Source of the DNA: an uncultured Clostridia bacterium
GTDB lineage: Bacteria > Bacillota > Clostridia > TANB77 > CAG-508
Assembly (NCBI GenBank): GCA_944386155.1
Contig: CALWZY010000001.1
Coordinates: forward strand, 1-52,496
Length of the DNA stretch: 52,496 nucleotides
Direction of reading: 5' to 3'
Shown here piece by piece: positions 38,417-48,306 of the stretch. A program made the position numbers and the translations under genes. Below the pieces are notes generated by a model, which worked only from the letters and a program-made list of their open reading frames with translations, was not told where the DNA came from and did not search any database. Each line of letters starts with the position of its first letter. Within the stretch, counting starts at the first letter, position 1.

Positions 38417-39085
38417 TTAATCTTTTTTACTATGTAATTTTATAATATTTTCTATTTCATTTGCAACTTCTTCAATAGTTTTTGATGTTGTATCCACAAT
38501 TATTGCACCATCAGCTACTTTAAGTGCTCCAATCTCTTTATTTTTATCATTTTCGTCTCTTTTTTTAATATTATCAAGTACTTCTTCATAAGACATATCT
38601 ACACCTTTTTCTAAGTTTTCTTTATATCTTCTTTTTGCTCTTTCTTCAACATCTGCATCTAAGTATATCTTAACTTCGGCATTTGGAAATACATAAGTTC
38701 CTATATCTCTTCCTTCCATAATTACATCTTTACCTTTTGCCATTTTTCTTTGTAATTCAGCCATATAAATTCTTACAGGTGTAATTCCTGAAACTTGTGA
38801 TACTATTTTATTTACTTCTTTAGATCTAATTTCTTTTGTTACATCTTCACCATTTAAAAATACTTTTTCTTCTCCATTTTCTCTTTTAAATTCAATATCT
38901 ATGTTTGGTAATAAATCAACTATTTTACTTTCGTCTTCTAAAGTATAATTATTTTTTAAAGTCATTAATGCTACACATCTATATGTTGCACCTGTATCTA
39001 AATTTATTAATCCAAGTCTATCTGCTAATATTTTTGTAACTGTTCCTTTCCCGCTTCCTGCAGGGCCATCTATTGCTACTATCAT
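38417..39085 (-). CDS. cmk: Cytidylate kinase
   Basis: 222 residues. Phosphorylates CMP and dCMP. P-loop GPAGSGKGT (5-13), NLDTGATYRCVAL, and the CMP-binding segment VIMEGRDIGTYVFPNAEVKIYLDA are intact. Confidence 0.97.
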   Translation of the reverse strand: MIVAIDGPAGSGKGTVTKILADRLGLINLDTGATYRCVALMTLKNNYTLEDESKIVDLLPNIDIEFKRENGEEKVFLNGEDVTKEIRSKEVNKIVSQVSGITPVRIYMAELQRKMAKGKDVIMEGRDIGTYVFPNAEVKIYLDADVEERAKRRYKENLEKGVDMSYEEVLDNIKKRDENDKNKEIGALKVADGAIIVDTTSKTIEEVANEIENIIKLHSKKD

Positions 39086-39102
39086 AAAACATCCTCCTAA
39101 TT

Positions 39103-39969
39103 TTATTTATTATTTTTTTTCATCATATCATCTGGAATATATATATGTTTTGCCACTATTTCTACATTTGCAACATACATTGCAGTAAGATTTTCTATCT
39201 CTCTTCTAGCATCTTTTTTTAGTCTGTTTAGTGTTTCAACAATATTTGTACCAAAGTTTACTGATACTTCCATATATACTAGGACTCCACCAACATCTTT
39301 AGCAGTTTTATCTATCCTAATTCTCATGATTTTATGTACGCCTTTTACTTTTGTCGCTACATTTATTATTATATCTTTAAATACACTATCTGAAATGGTA
39401 AATTTTCCAAGATAACTAAATGTTGGTCTTATAATTGATTTTTCTGAGATATATGGAGCTTCATCTTTCCCTTTAGATTTAAATATTTGAAGTGGATCTA
39501 ATAAATATCCAGAAAAATCTTTTTTTATTTCAAATGTTGGAACTGGAATTACGTGTTTTCCTTGAGTTATTCTTATCCTTCTTGCAGTTTCCATTTCTTC
39601 TTCTGTTGCAACTTCATTTATATATATTCTTTCTGATATTGGAGGAAGCCCAAGATTACTTGCAATCTTGTCAACCATTCCATCAGATGTTCCAAGTATT
39701 AAAATCTTATCTACCTTTTGTTTTTTTATAACTTTCTGCATTTCTTCTTTACGTTCTTCATTTATAAACAAAGCATTTTTTACAGTTTCAATCTTTGTTG
39801 GAGCTTTTTTAGCAGAAACACCTGCAATTACTTCATTTCCTTTAATCAAAAGTCCATCATCAATTATATAATTAATTCCTTTTTCTCCTGCAACCATTTG
39901 AGCTCTGTAGCTTTTACCAGTTCCAGAAGGCCCTATAAATCCATAAGTCTTAATTTGGAATAAAAACAT
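39103..39969 (-). CDS. P-loop ATPase fused to an Asp23-like domain
   Basis: 288 residues. The N-terminal half has a Walker A GPSGTGKS (13-20), a Walker B-like KILILGTSD and the shape of a nucleotide kinase-like P-loop fold. The C-terminal part (about 190-280) resembles Asp23/Gls24 proteins (FTISDSVFKDIIINVATKVKGV, then VYMEVSVNFGTNIVE). In Gram-positives that domain is associated with envelope stress, often at the membrane. The fusion is known to me only as an uncharacterised Firmicute family. It lies 17 bases from cmk and 10 from the next gene. Confidence 0.72.
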   Translation of the reverse strand: MFLFQIKTYGFIGPSGTGKSYRAQMVAGEKGINYIIDDGLLIKGNEVIAGVSAKKAPTKIETVKNALFINEERKEEMQKVIKKQKVDKILILGTSDGMVDKIASNLGLPPISERIYINEVATEEEMETARRIRITQGKHVIPVPTFEIKKDFSGYLLDPLQIFKSKGKDEAPYISEKSIIRPTFSYLGKFTISDSVFKDIIINVATKVKGVHKIMRIRIDKTAKDVGGVLVYMEVSVNFGTNIVETLNRLKKDARREIENLTAMYVANVEIVAKHIYIPDDMMKKNNK

Positions 39970-39979
39970 TATATCCTCC

Positions 39980-41608
39980 TTATACTGTTACTACTGTACT
40001 TTCATCATCTTCATTATCGTTTTCATCTGAATCTTCTTGTCTATTTTCTTCATTACCTGAGTTACTATCATTTCCGCTATTTTCTTCATTATTAACACTG
40101 TTTGAATTATTGCTGTTATTAATACTTTCGTTAGTATTTAGATTATTTTCTGTAGGAACATTAGTATTATTATTTATTTGGTTTTCTTGATTTACATTAT
40201 TATTATCATTATTTGCCTCTGGAGTTATATCTTCTCCATATAAATTTCCTGTTGTTAGATTATACTCTACTACATTATCTAATTTTTCTATATCTATATT
40301 TGTATCTTTTAAATCAAATTTTGTTTTAGATGAGCTTGTAAATAAATCTCTAGTTTCTGCCAAAATCGGTGATGTTATATATACATCAAATCTAGTTTTA
40401 CTATAAGCTGTATATCGATATGTATCTTCTTTAAATATTAATTTGTTTTGTGCTCTATCTTCTGTAACTGTAATTCTCGATATAAAATATACATATTCAT
40501 CTTTATTATCTTTACTATTTGCTTTTAAAATATCAATAGAATTATTAAGAGCTGCTCTATAATTTTCTAGTGCAGTGTTTACAGCTATAGAACTTCTATT
40601 TATTCCTTCTATATTTAAACTCATATCTATAATCAAGTTTTCATTTACCTTCATATAAACATCCATCTCTGAATATTCATCTCTATCTACTAAAATTGGT
40701 ATATCACTTGCCATAGAATCAGATGAATATATTTGATTTTGTGAAACATATCTATTATATATTGCCACTTGCTCAACAAAATCTTCGATATTTAGTGTAA
40801 TAATTCTATTATTTAATTTCACTACAATTTCTTTTTCACTAAAACAAAAATCTGGATTTTCATTAGTATTATAAGCATTTAAAATTTGATATACAATTTC
40901 ATCTATATTTGAATAATCTACATTATTCATATCTGTTATATCATCATTTAAATAATCCCATGCAATAGAATTATAGATTCCATGTCTTAATATGTTTTTA
41001 ATACTAGCATTATTTATAAAAAGATTATTAAATACTATTTGTTCTCCATTTTCTAGTCTAAAATTTAATCCTGTAAAATCTCTTGCTATATTTCCATCAA
41101 CAAATTCTTTCACTATATCTATTCTAATAGAAAGTACATCTGAAAAATTGGCAATGGCACGAGCCTTTATTTCCAAATGCTTTACATTAGTATCATTAAG
41201 TACATCTCCAGAATAATAAGAAAATACTTTTTCTCTTATATTTTCATTTATATTAGTTCTTATATTTGAATCTGCTAAATTTGAAATTTCAGGATATGTT
41301 ATTTTAACTTTTTCTGAATAACCACTTCCATCTACTGGATTTCCTTCTGTTACTATATTATCTTTTATGTTTAATGCATTTTTCTTATATGTATTTGAAA
41401 GTTCTGTTAAAGTTCCAGAAAAAGGCTCTTGATTAACATTTTCTGAATTTTCGCTATTTTCAGTTACTTTTGATGTATTTTCAAAAGTAACTGTAGAAAA
41501 TTGAGATTTCCAATTCTTACTTGTATATAAAATTGCAAATATTGTAATTCCAATTAATATTATTGAAAATATCATTAAGAATATTACTGTTTTTTTACTA
41601 ATTTGCAA
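39980..41608 (-). CDS. Membrane-anchored DUF3298-like protein with Asn/Glu-rich tail
   Basis: 542 residues. One N-terminal membrane helix (about 7-28) is followed by a linker and an extracellular domain (about 75-270) resembling the DUF3298/RsiV-type fold (SEKVKITYPEIS, FTGLNFRLENGEQIVFNNLF). A second region lies at about 300-450. The last 75 residues are almost wholly Asn, Glu, Ser, Asp and Gly, ending ESTVVTV. The start overlaps the end of the PBP gene by 11 bases. It is probably exposed on the cell surface; function unknown. Confidence 0.7.
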   Translation of the reverse strand: MQISKKTVIFLMIFSIILIGITIFAILYTSKNWKSQFSTVTFENTSKVTENSENSENVNQEPFSGTLTELSNTYKKNALNIKDNIVTEGNPVDGSGYSEKVKITYPEISNLADSNIRTNINENIREKVFSYYSGDVLNDTNVKHLEIKARAIANFSDVLSIRIDIVKEFVDGNIARDFTGLNFRLENGEQIVFNNLFINNASIKNILRHGIYNSIAWDYLNDDITDMNNVDYSNIDEIVYQILNAYNTNENPDFCFSEKEIVVKLNNRIITLNIEDFVEQVAIYNRYVSQNQIYSSDSMASDIPILVDRDEYSEMDVYMKVNENLIIDMSLNIEGINRSSIAVNTALENYRAALNNSIDILKANSKDNKDEYVYFISRITVTEDRAQNKLIFKEDTYRYTAYSKTRFDVYITSPILAETRDLFTSSSKTKFDLKDTNIDIEKLDNVVEYNLTTGNLYGEDITPEANNDNNNVNQENQINNNTNVPTENNLNTNESINNSNNSNSVNNEENSGNDSNSGNEENRQEDSDENDNEDDESTVVTV

Positions 41609-42530
41609 TATAACCAGCCTCCTTAATAATATTTTTTCCTTTTTCAGAAAGCATAGTTCCTACCCATTTTCTAACATTATTTCCTTGGGGATTTGAACTG
41701 TTTATTATAATATAATATGTTATTGTATATGGATAAGAATTATTAAGCATGTTCTCTTTTGTAGGAGATATACTATCTACAGACAAGAGTTTATCTGGAT
41801 TATACACTCCTTCATTTTGATTATTATACATCAGTTTATAATAATTATAAAGGGTATATCCGATTCTGCCTTCTTCATTATAATATTCAGATGTTAAATT
41901 TCCTATTGCTATTTCATCACCTATTAAATTTTCTTTAACAGGATCTTTCATCTTCGTATTTTTCATAAGCTTACTTTCTACTAAAGATTGAATATATGAT
42001 CCTTTTGATTTTTGATATGCTTTTATCTCTAAATCTTTTCCGCCTAAGCTTGACCAATTTTCAATTTCTCCAGAATAAATTTTTACTAAATCACTACTCA
42101 TCAAATTATCCAAACTGTTAGATGCACTTGTCATAAATACTAAAGCGTCTTTAGTTAAAGTAAAACTTTCAAAAGTCTTTCCTGAAGATACTAGTTTTTC
42201 TCTTTGCTCATTTGTAAGTTCTGGTACAATCGCTATATCTATTTCATTATTTATCAGTTTATCTATAATCTCATTTTCTGAGCCACATTGTTCATCTTGA
42301 AAACTTCCAGTTAAATTTTCTCTTATTTTGTCTACTAAATTTTCCATAGAATATGTAGCCATAATTCTTGGGTATTCTTCATTTTTAAAAGTAATATTTG
42401 CATTTTGATTTTCTGTATATGGGCTGTTTTTTGAGATACCACTATAAAAAGCATAATAACAGCCACCACAAATCATAGAAACAAAAACTATTATAATTAT
42501 TGGAATCATAACTTGCATACTTTTTTTCAT
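41598..42530 (-). CDS. PstS-like periplasmic-binding-fold protein
   Basis: 310 residues. A single membrane helix near the N-terminus (about 7-28) contains Cys-Gly-Gly-Cys, so it may be either a lipoprotein or a simple membrane anchor. The rest has the phosphate-binding PBP pattern (NNEIDIAIVPELT, KDALVFMTSASNSLDNL, IYSGEIENWSSLGG, KWVGTMLSEKGKNIIKEAGYI). No pst transporter genes are adjacent, so ligand transport is doubtful; such orphan PstS-like proteins can act as sensors or wall proteins. It is translationally coupled to the DUF3298-like gene. Confidence 0.85.
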   Translation of the reverse strand: MKKSMQVMIPIIIIVFVSMICGGCYYAFYSGISKNSPYTENQNANITFKNEEYPRIMATYSMENLVDKIRENLTGSFQDEQCGSENEIIDKLINNEIDIAIVPELTNEQREKLVSSGKTFESFTLTKDALVFMTSASNSLDNLMSSDLVKIYSGEIENWSSLGGKDLEIKAYQKSKGSYIQSLVESKLMKNTKMKDPVKENLIGDEIAIGNLTSEYYNEEGRIGYTLYNYYKLMYNNQNEGVYNPDKLLSVDSISPTKENMLNNSYPYTITYYIIINSSNPQGNNVRKWVGTMLSEKGKNIIKEAGYIAN

Positions 42531-42599
42531 TTACTTTCCCCCATTTTCTATGTATAAATTATATATTTTTTATAGTATTTTGTAAATGTTTTATTTTAT

Positions 42600-42657
42600 A
42601 AAAAAAGATTAGTTTTTTCTTTAGCAAATTAAAGCAAACATAAAAAACTAATCTTCT
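42600..42657 (-). terminator. Terminator after the GT2 gene
   Basis: On the minus strand AAGATTAGTTTTTTATG and AAAGAAAAAACTAATCTT pair across a loop of about 20 bases and are followed by TTTTTT. Confidence 0.8.
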
Positions 42658-42691
42658 TAATTTAAATTTTAATATTTTAATTTATATATTT

Positions 42692-43630
42692 TTATTTTTC
42701 TATATCTTTTTCTGTTTCTTTTACTATATAAATTGGTCTATTTTTAACTTCCATATATTCTTTTGCAAGATATTCTCCCATAATTCCTAAGCAAAATAGT
42801 TGAATACCACTTACAAATAAAATTATACATATTGTAGAAGGCCATCCTGAAACAGGATCTCCATATATTAATGTTTTAAATATTACAAATAATATCATAA
42901 TAAAAGCTATAATACAAAATATAATTCCTATTACTGCACTCATTACAAGAGGTGTTGTTGTAAATGCAGTTATTCCCTCTATTGAATATTTAAATAATTT
43001 CCAAAAATTCCATTTTGTCTTTCCAGCTGCTCTTTCAATATTATCATAAGCAATCCACTTTGTTTTAAATCCAACCCAACTAAATATACCTTTAGAAAAT
43101 CTATTATATTCTGTAACTTCTAATATACTATCTACCATTTTTCTAGACATTAATCTATAATCTCTTGCACCATTTACAATTTCTGTTGAAGTCATTTTAT
43201 TTATTATTGAATAAAACATTCTTGAGAAAAATGATCTTAATATTGGCTCACCTTTTCTAGTTTTCCTTTTTGTCGCAACGCAATCAAATTCTTTAGTAAG
43301 AAGTGTTTCATACATTTCTTTTAAAAGATCTGGTGGATCTTGAAGATCAGCATCCATTATTGCTACATAATCTCCTGTAGCTTCTTTTAATCCTGCATAC
43401 ATTGCACTTTCTTTTCCAAAATTTCTTGAAAATGATATAAATCTTACTCTATTATCTTTTTTACTATATTCTTTCAATATTTCAAGTGTTTTATCTTTTG
43501 AGCCATCATCTACAAAAATATATTCAAAATCAGCATCTATTGTTTTACTTACTTCTGTTATTTTGTTATAAAAAATTTTTAAAACATCTTCTTCATTATA
43601 ACATGGTACAATTATTGATATTTTATTCAT
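42692..43630 (-). CDS. GT2 glycosyltransferase with two C-terminal membrane helices
   Basis: 312 residues, of the GtrB/DPM1-type family that transfers sugar to undecaprenyl phosphate. The GT-A domain has VPCYNEEDVL (8-17), VDDGSKDKT (40-48) and DADLQDPP (93-100). Two membrane helices (about 232-260 and 268-292) anchor it. It lies 12 bases after the LtaS-like gene, so a joint role in making or decorating a surface glycopolymer is plausible. Confidence 0.92.
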   Translation of the reverse strand: MNKISIIVPCYNEEDVLKIFYNKITEVSKTIDADFEYIFVDDGSKDKTLEILKEYSKKDNRVRFISFSRNFGKESAMYAGLKEATGDYVAIMDADLQDPPDLLKEMYETLLTKEFDCVATKRKTRKGEPILRSFFSRMFYSIINKMTSTEIVNGARDYRLMSRKMVDSILEVTEYNRFSKGIFSWVGFKTKWIAYDNIERAAGKTKWNFWKLFKYSIEGITAFTTTPLVMSAVIGIIFCIIAFIMILFVIFKTLIYGDPVSGWPSTICIILFVSGIQLFCLGIMGEYLAKEYMEVKNRPIYIVKETEKDIEK

Positions 43631-43642
43631 AATACCCTCCTA

Positions 43643-46598
43643 CTAATTTTTTGAAGCTTCATTTTCATTTATAAATTCATTAATTATTTCTTCTCCTTCT
43701 ATTTTATATAAAACTGGAACTGCATTTGATATTCCAAGTTCAATATCTAAATTATTAACAAATTCATTTAATTTTTCTTTTTGCTTCTCATCTAGCATAT
43801 CTAAATTTACTTCTTCATTACTCTTAATATAATACCACTTCTTAGAATCATAGTACATATCTTTTGTAATAATAGTCCCCTCATTCGTTCCTGCATATTC
43901 TTTGTTACTAAATATGCTCATTCCAAGTGAAATATCTCCATTATCTTTTATTCCAGCTAGGCTCAATATTGTTGGTTTAATATCAAGCTTGCTTACTGGT
44001 TTATCAATTATGCTATGACCAACATTAGGAATATGAATTCCTGCAAGTACATTTGTAAAATTCATTTTCTTTTGAACATCATTTAAAGTAATTCCACACT
44101 CTTTTTCTAGATATTCATATAATGTTGGTTCTTCTTCTCTTAATCCATAATGATCTCCAAATATGAATATTACTGAATTATCATATAGACCTGCTTTCTT
44201 AAGTTCATCTATAAACATACCAAATTGTACATCTGCATAATTAACTGATTCTAAATAGTTTCCTATAGGAGTTCCTTTATAATTTCCTACATCTATAGTT
44301 AAAATCTCTTCTTTTTTCTTCTCATCTAATCCATCTAAAGTAAATCCAGTATGAGAAGATGCAGATAAAATATTTGCAAAGAAAGGCTCTTCATATTTTT
44401 CTAATTTTTCAACAGTTTGTTTATACAATAATTCATCTGACAAATATCCCATTATAAGTTCGCTAGTATCATGAAAATCTTCTATAAAGTTTATTTCATC
44501 TATATTAAATCTTGTATATACCTTATCTCTATTCCAGAAAGATCCAACATTTCCATGAATATATGATGTATAATAATCATTTTCAGTCATTATAGAAAAT
44601 AAATCATCATATTCTACATTATAATATTTTGAAAAAGATAAACCATTTTCTAGTGGATACATTGATGTCTGTACACTAAACTCTGAATCTGCTGTTGATG
44701 TATAACTTTGTGAATGCATATTAGTTAAATGAATATTCTCATCTAAGAATTTATTGAAGTTTGGTGTTATTTCTTTTCCATTTATTTTAGCTTTATATAA
44801 AAATTCTTGAATAGACTCTAATTGTAATACTATTATGTTTCTATCTTTAGCAATTCCTTCATATTTTGTTTCATAATTTTCATCATAATAATTCATTAGA
44901 TCTTTATATGCTACATTAATTTCGTCTTTTGACTTATATTTTAAACCTGCCTTTACATTAAAGAAACTTCTTATATCATTTAAATGATATCCAAATATTG
45001 TACCTTCTGAAATTTGATACTGATTATTATATGGAGCATTATAAACGAATAAACATAGTGTAACTATATTTCCAATACACATATAAATAATCAATAAAGA
45101 AACTATAATATTTTTAAAGTTTCTATCTTTTGATCCTCTTTTAACATTTTTGTATGTTGTAATTTTTACTAATAAAATAAATAAAATAATGTCTACAAAA
45201 TAGAATATTTGTCTTGGCTCTAATAAATATTTTACAGTATCTAAAATTTCTTTTATATATCTAATATTTCCAGCTTGATTTAATGAAATTGCCATTGATG
45301 AATATGAAAAATATAGTTCATCTGCAAAAAGCACAGTACTTATAATTATATCCCATATAAGTAGAGCTATGTATCTTATTTTATTATTATTAATAATAAG
45401 TAATGGTATTAAGAAAATTAGTATAAATGATGCATTATACCATATCTCATATTGAGGAATTGGAATTTTACTGTAAACTGTTTGATTGTAAAACATTATT
45501 AGTTTTAAAAGTGTAAAAATACCAAGTAATATAACCATTACATTTGAATTAATAAGTTTTGTTAAAAGTCCATCTGGTTGAATAATTAGTCTTTCTTCTT
45601 CAAATTTTCCTTTTTTCTTTAATTTTTCTTCTTTTTTGTTTTTCTTGTTTTCTTTTCTAATTTTTATTTTATCTAATAAAAAGTTAACTATTTTTCCAAA
45701 AGGAATATATGCTAAAAGAAGAGTAATTAACGCTCCTGTTAAAAATATTAGTATTATTGAATATGTTGAATTTATTAATGATGTATATCCTGTTTCAAGT
45801 AAAATATTATTTGCAATAGGTCCTAATATTAATACATTTTCATAATTAAATTTATGTTCTTTATTTAAAAACTTAATATTAGAGAATAAATCTATTATCA
45901 ATGAAAATGCTATTGCAGAAGTTGCATAAAGCATAAGTTTTAATGTTGCTATTTCTACTGCATTTTCTGTTGTTTTTACAGAAGAAATCATGACGTTTTT
46001 AGTATCTATTGCTTGAAAAGCTATTGTAAGAAGCACAAGTGTTGCTATCTTTACCAAAACCATCATTTTTCCTTTAGGAATACTTTTAGTCTCTTTCTCA
46101 TATTTCCATCCTAATACGAAAAATGGTAAATACATTATCAATTTACATATTAAATCTGAATTTATACTTCCATCTATTGTAAGACAAAGTGCGATTACTG
46201 TAGTAATAAATAATATATGATTTTCGTTTCCTAATTTATCTAATATTATTGTGTAAATTGGAATAGCAATAAATATCCAGTCTATATAATATGGTGTGAA
46301 CATAAAATATCCTGGATTCTCACCTTTCATAATTGCTACTATAAGCATATTAATTATTTGAAGTATAAAATAAATTAAAAAACCTTTTTTAAAAAGATCT
46401 TTTTTATCATCTTCATTTTCTCTTATTAATATACCAAAAGTAATCATTATTATTGGAACAGTTACTACTGAAAGTACTTTTGTTATTTCCGAAAAATATG
46501 GTATTCCGTAAAAATTTCTCTGTTATTTCCATAATAATTAAAAGCATTATAGAAATAAACATTATATTATTCAAAAAATTTTTCTTCTCTTTTAACAT
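43643..46598 (-). CDS. LtaS-like sulfatase with an acyltransferase-like membrane domain, read through a +1 shift
   Basis: From the ATG at 46598 (AAGAGGAAATAAA site), 30 codons lead to CGG at 46506-46508. Skipping the C gives Leu-Gly-Ile and an open frame of 954 residues, for about 984 in total. The first 300 residues are polytopic and resemble an acyltransferase-3 fold (YLPFFVLGWKYEKE). A Lys-rich linker follows, then five LtaS-like helices and an extracellular sulfatase/phosphotransferase domain from about 587. That domain has IVLQLES (Glu594), the catalytic-Thr motif STADSEF (Thr635), and later FIFGDHYG. LtaS polymerises glycerol phosphate onto a lipid anchor; the substrate here is inferred. 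LtaS is usually about 650 residues, so the N-terminal part is extra. Confidence 0.85.
46506..46508 (-). other. Recoding site 4: TTA C GGA ATA
   Basis: In-frame CGG, codon 31 of the LtaS-like gene. Skipping the C (base 46508) gives Leu-Gly-Ile. The zero frame runs about 30 codons before TGA but is low-complexity. A second CGGA 17 bases downstream (46488-46491) reads TCG-GAA in the restored frame and causes no shift. Confidence 0.75.
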
Positions 46599-46969
46599 TT
46601 TATTTCCTCTTATTATTTTTCTTTATATTAATTCCTCATAAATCTTTTAAAATTCATAAAAAGATTATAGCTTGTTTTCATAAAATAGTCAATTATCATA
46701 TATGTTAATATTCCTTATTATTTTTATTATATCTATCTATAAATTTCTTAATTATATTTTTTAATTTTAATTATTAACTTTAATTTTTAATTATTAATTT
46801 TATTTTTTATATTTTTTAACTCATTTTTATTTTGAAATTTATTTATTCTTTATTTATTACTTTAATTATTGCGTTTTTACAATATTTTTCATATAATACA
46901 TATAGTATAAATAGTAGAAAAATATAATTATATTTTTCTCTTTTATTTCAAGAAATGAGGTTATGCCTT
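46599..46969 (+). other. Divergent AT-only intergenic region
   Basis: About 370 bases between two divergent genes, almost only A and T. A tandem of TTAATTATTAA-type units lies around 46760-46800. It must hold promoters for the LtaS-like gene and for asd, but I cannot place one with confidence. I see no gene here. Confidence 0.5.
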
Positions 46970-47974
46970 ATGAAACAATTTAAATTAGCAATCGCAGGTG
47001 CCACAGGAGTAGTTGGTAGAAAAGCTCTTGAGATATTAGAAAGTATGGAGCTTCCTATTTCTGAATATGCATTTTTTTCTTCAAAAAAATCTGCAGGCAC
47101 AAAAATTATTTTTAAAGGAAAGGAATATACAGTAAGAGAATTAAAAGACGATTCTTTTGATGAAGGATTTGATTATGCTATCTTCTCTGCTGGTGGAGAT
47201 ACATCTAAACACTTTTCTCCAATTGCTGCTTCTAAAGGATGCATAGTAGTTGATAATAGTAGTGCATTTAGAATGGATGAAAATGTTCCTCTTGTTGTTC
47301 CAGAGGTAAATATAGAAGATGCCTATGAAAACAAAGGAATAATTGCAAATCCAAACTGTTCGACTATTCAAGCAGTTGTTCCACTAAAACCATTAGATGA
47401 TAAATATAAGATAAAAAGAATAGTATATTCTACTTATCAAGCAGTATCTGGTGCTGGAAAAGATGGAATTTCAGATTTTGAAAACACAGCAAAAGGTCTA
47501 CCTCCTACAAAATTCCCATATCCTATTTACAACAACTGTCTTCCACATATTGATGTATTTTTAGATAATGGTTATACAAAAGAAGAAATGAAGATGATAA
47601 ATGAAACTAGAAAAATTCTTCATAGACCTGATTTAAAAATCACAGCTACAACTGTTAGAGTTCCAGTTTTAAATTCACATAGCGAATCTATTAATGTTGA
47701 ATTCGAAAATGATTTTGATATTGAAGATATAAAAAATTTACTTAAAAACTATCCTGGAATTATTTTATATGATGATGTTAAAAATAACATATATCCTCTT
47801 GCTACTATCGCAAATGGTCATGATGAAGTTTATGTTGGAAGAATCAGAAGAGATGAAAGCGTAAAATATGGTATAAATATGTGGGTTGTAGCAGATAATA
47901 TCAGAAAAGGTGCAGCTTCAAATGCTATCCAAATAGTTGAAGCTTTAATAAATAAACGTTTAGAAGAAAAATAG
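46970..47974 (+). CDS. asd: Aspartate-semialdehyde dehydrogenase
   Basis: 334 residues from the ATG at 46970 (MKQFKLAIAGATG), chosen for GAGG nine bases upstream; an ATG at 46955 lacks a site. Makes aspartate semialdehyde for lysine, diaminopimelate, threonine and methionine. The Rossmann motif GATGVVG lies near the N-terminus, the catalytic Cys130 in NPNCSTIQ, and SGAGKDG is conserved. Stand-alone, without lysC or dapA nearby. Confidence 0.96.
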   Translation: MKQFKLAIAGATGVVGRKALEILESMELPISEYAFFSSKKSAGTKIIFKGKEYTVRELKDDSFDEGFDYAIFSAGGDTSKHFSPIAASKGCIVVDNSSAFRMDENVPLVVPEVNIEDAYENKGIIANPNCSTIQAVVPLKPLDDKYKIKRIVYSTYQAVSGAGKDGISDFENTAKGLPPTKFPYPIYNNCLPHIDVFLDNGYTKEEMKMINETRKILHRPDLKITATTVRVPVLNSHSESINVEFENDFDIEDIKNLLKNYPGIILYDDVKNNIYPLATIANGHDEVYVGRIRRDESVKYGINMWVVADNIRKGAASNAIQIVEALINKRLEEK

Positions 47975-48029
47975 AATAAGATAAATTAAAAATAATTATC
48001 GAAAAAACTAAATAAAAATGTAAATACAC

Positions 48030-48058
48030 TTGCATTTTATAAAATACTTGTGTATAAT
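48030..48058 (+). promoter_or_regulatory. Promoter of tRNA-Trp
   Basis: TTGCAT (48030-48035), a 17-base spacer and TATAAT (48053-48058), with the expected start near 48065. Confidence 0.8.
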
Positions 48059-48064
48059 TTAAAA

Positions 48065-48083
48065 GCAGTGAGAAATTCACTGC
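48065..48083 (+). other. Hairpin at the 5' end of the tRNA-Trp transcript
   Basis: GCAGTGA pairs with TCACTGC across a five-base loop. It begins at the predicted transcription start and ends nine bases before the mature tRNA. Role unknown. Confidence 0.6.
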
Positions 48084-48092
48084 TATTTATAT

Positions 48093-48167
48093 AGGGGTAT
48101 AGTGTCAATGGTAGCACATCGGTCTCCAAAACCGCTCGTGAGGGTTCGAATCCTTCTGCCCCTGCCA
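48093..48167 (+). tRNA. tRNA-Trp (anticodon CCA)
   Basis: Acceptor AGGGGTA/TGCCCCT, anticodon loop CTCCAAA with CCA, T-loop TTCGAAT and an encoded CCA. The anticodon stem TCGGT/ACCGC has one T-C mismatch at its base (27-43). The anticodon is the normal Trp one, so there is no sign here of CGG reassigned to Trp. Confidence 0.95.
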
Positions 48168-48200
48168 AACGACTATACTATTATAGTCGTTTTATTTTTT
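48168..48200 (+). terminator. Terminator of tRNA-Trp
   Basis: ACGACTATA-CTAT-TATAGTCGT is followed by TTTATTTTTTT. Confidence 0.9.
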
Positions 48201-48306
48201 TATATTTTACTATATATTTTTCTTTTTTATTTTACTAAAAAGGTTTTATATGTTACAATTTATAATATTTATGATATTTATAATTATTAAAAGGATTTAA
48301 CTTATT

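Noticed and set aside
46599-46969. AT-only intergenic region as an origin of replication or CRISPR array
   Set aside because: No DnaA-box-like set, no regular repeats with spacers, and no dnaA or cas gene nearby.
48093-48167. CGG reassigned to another amino acid (for example Trp or Gln)
   Set aside because: Reading CGG as any single amino acid leaves the frame closed within 4-31 codons in all six genes. Only a +1 step restores them.
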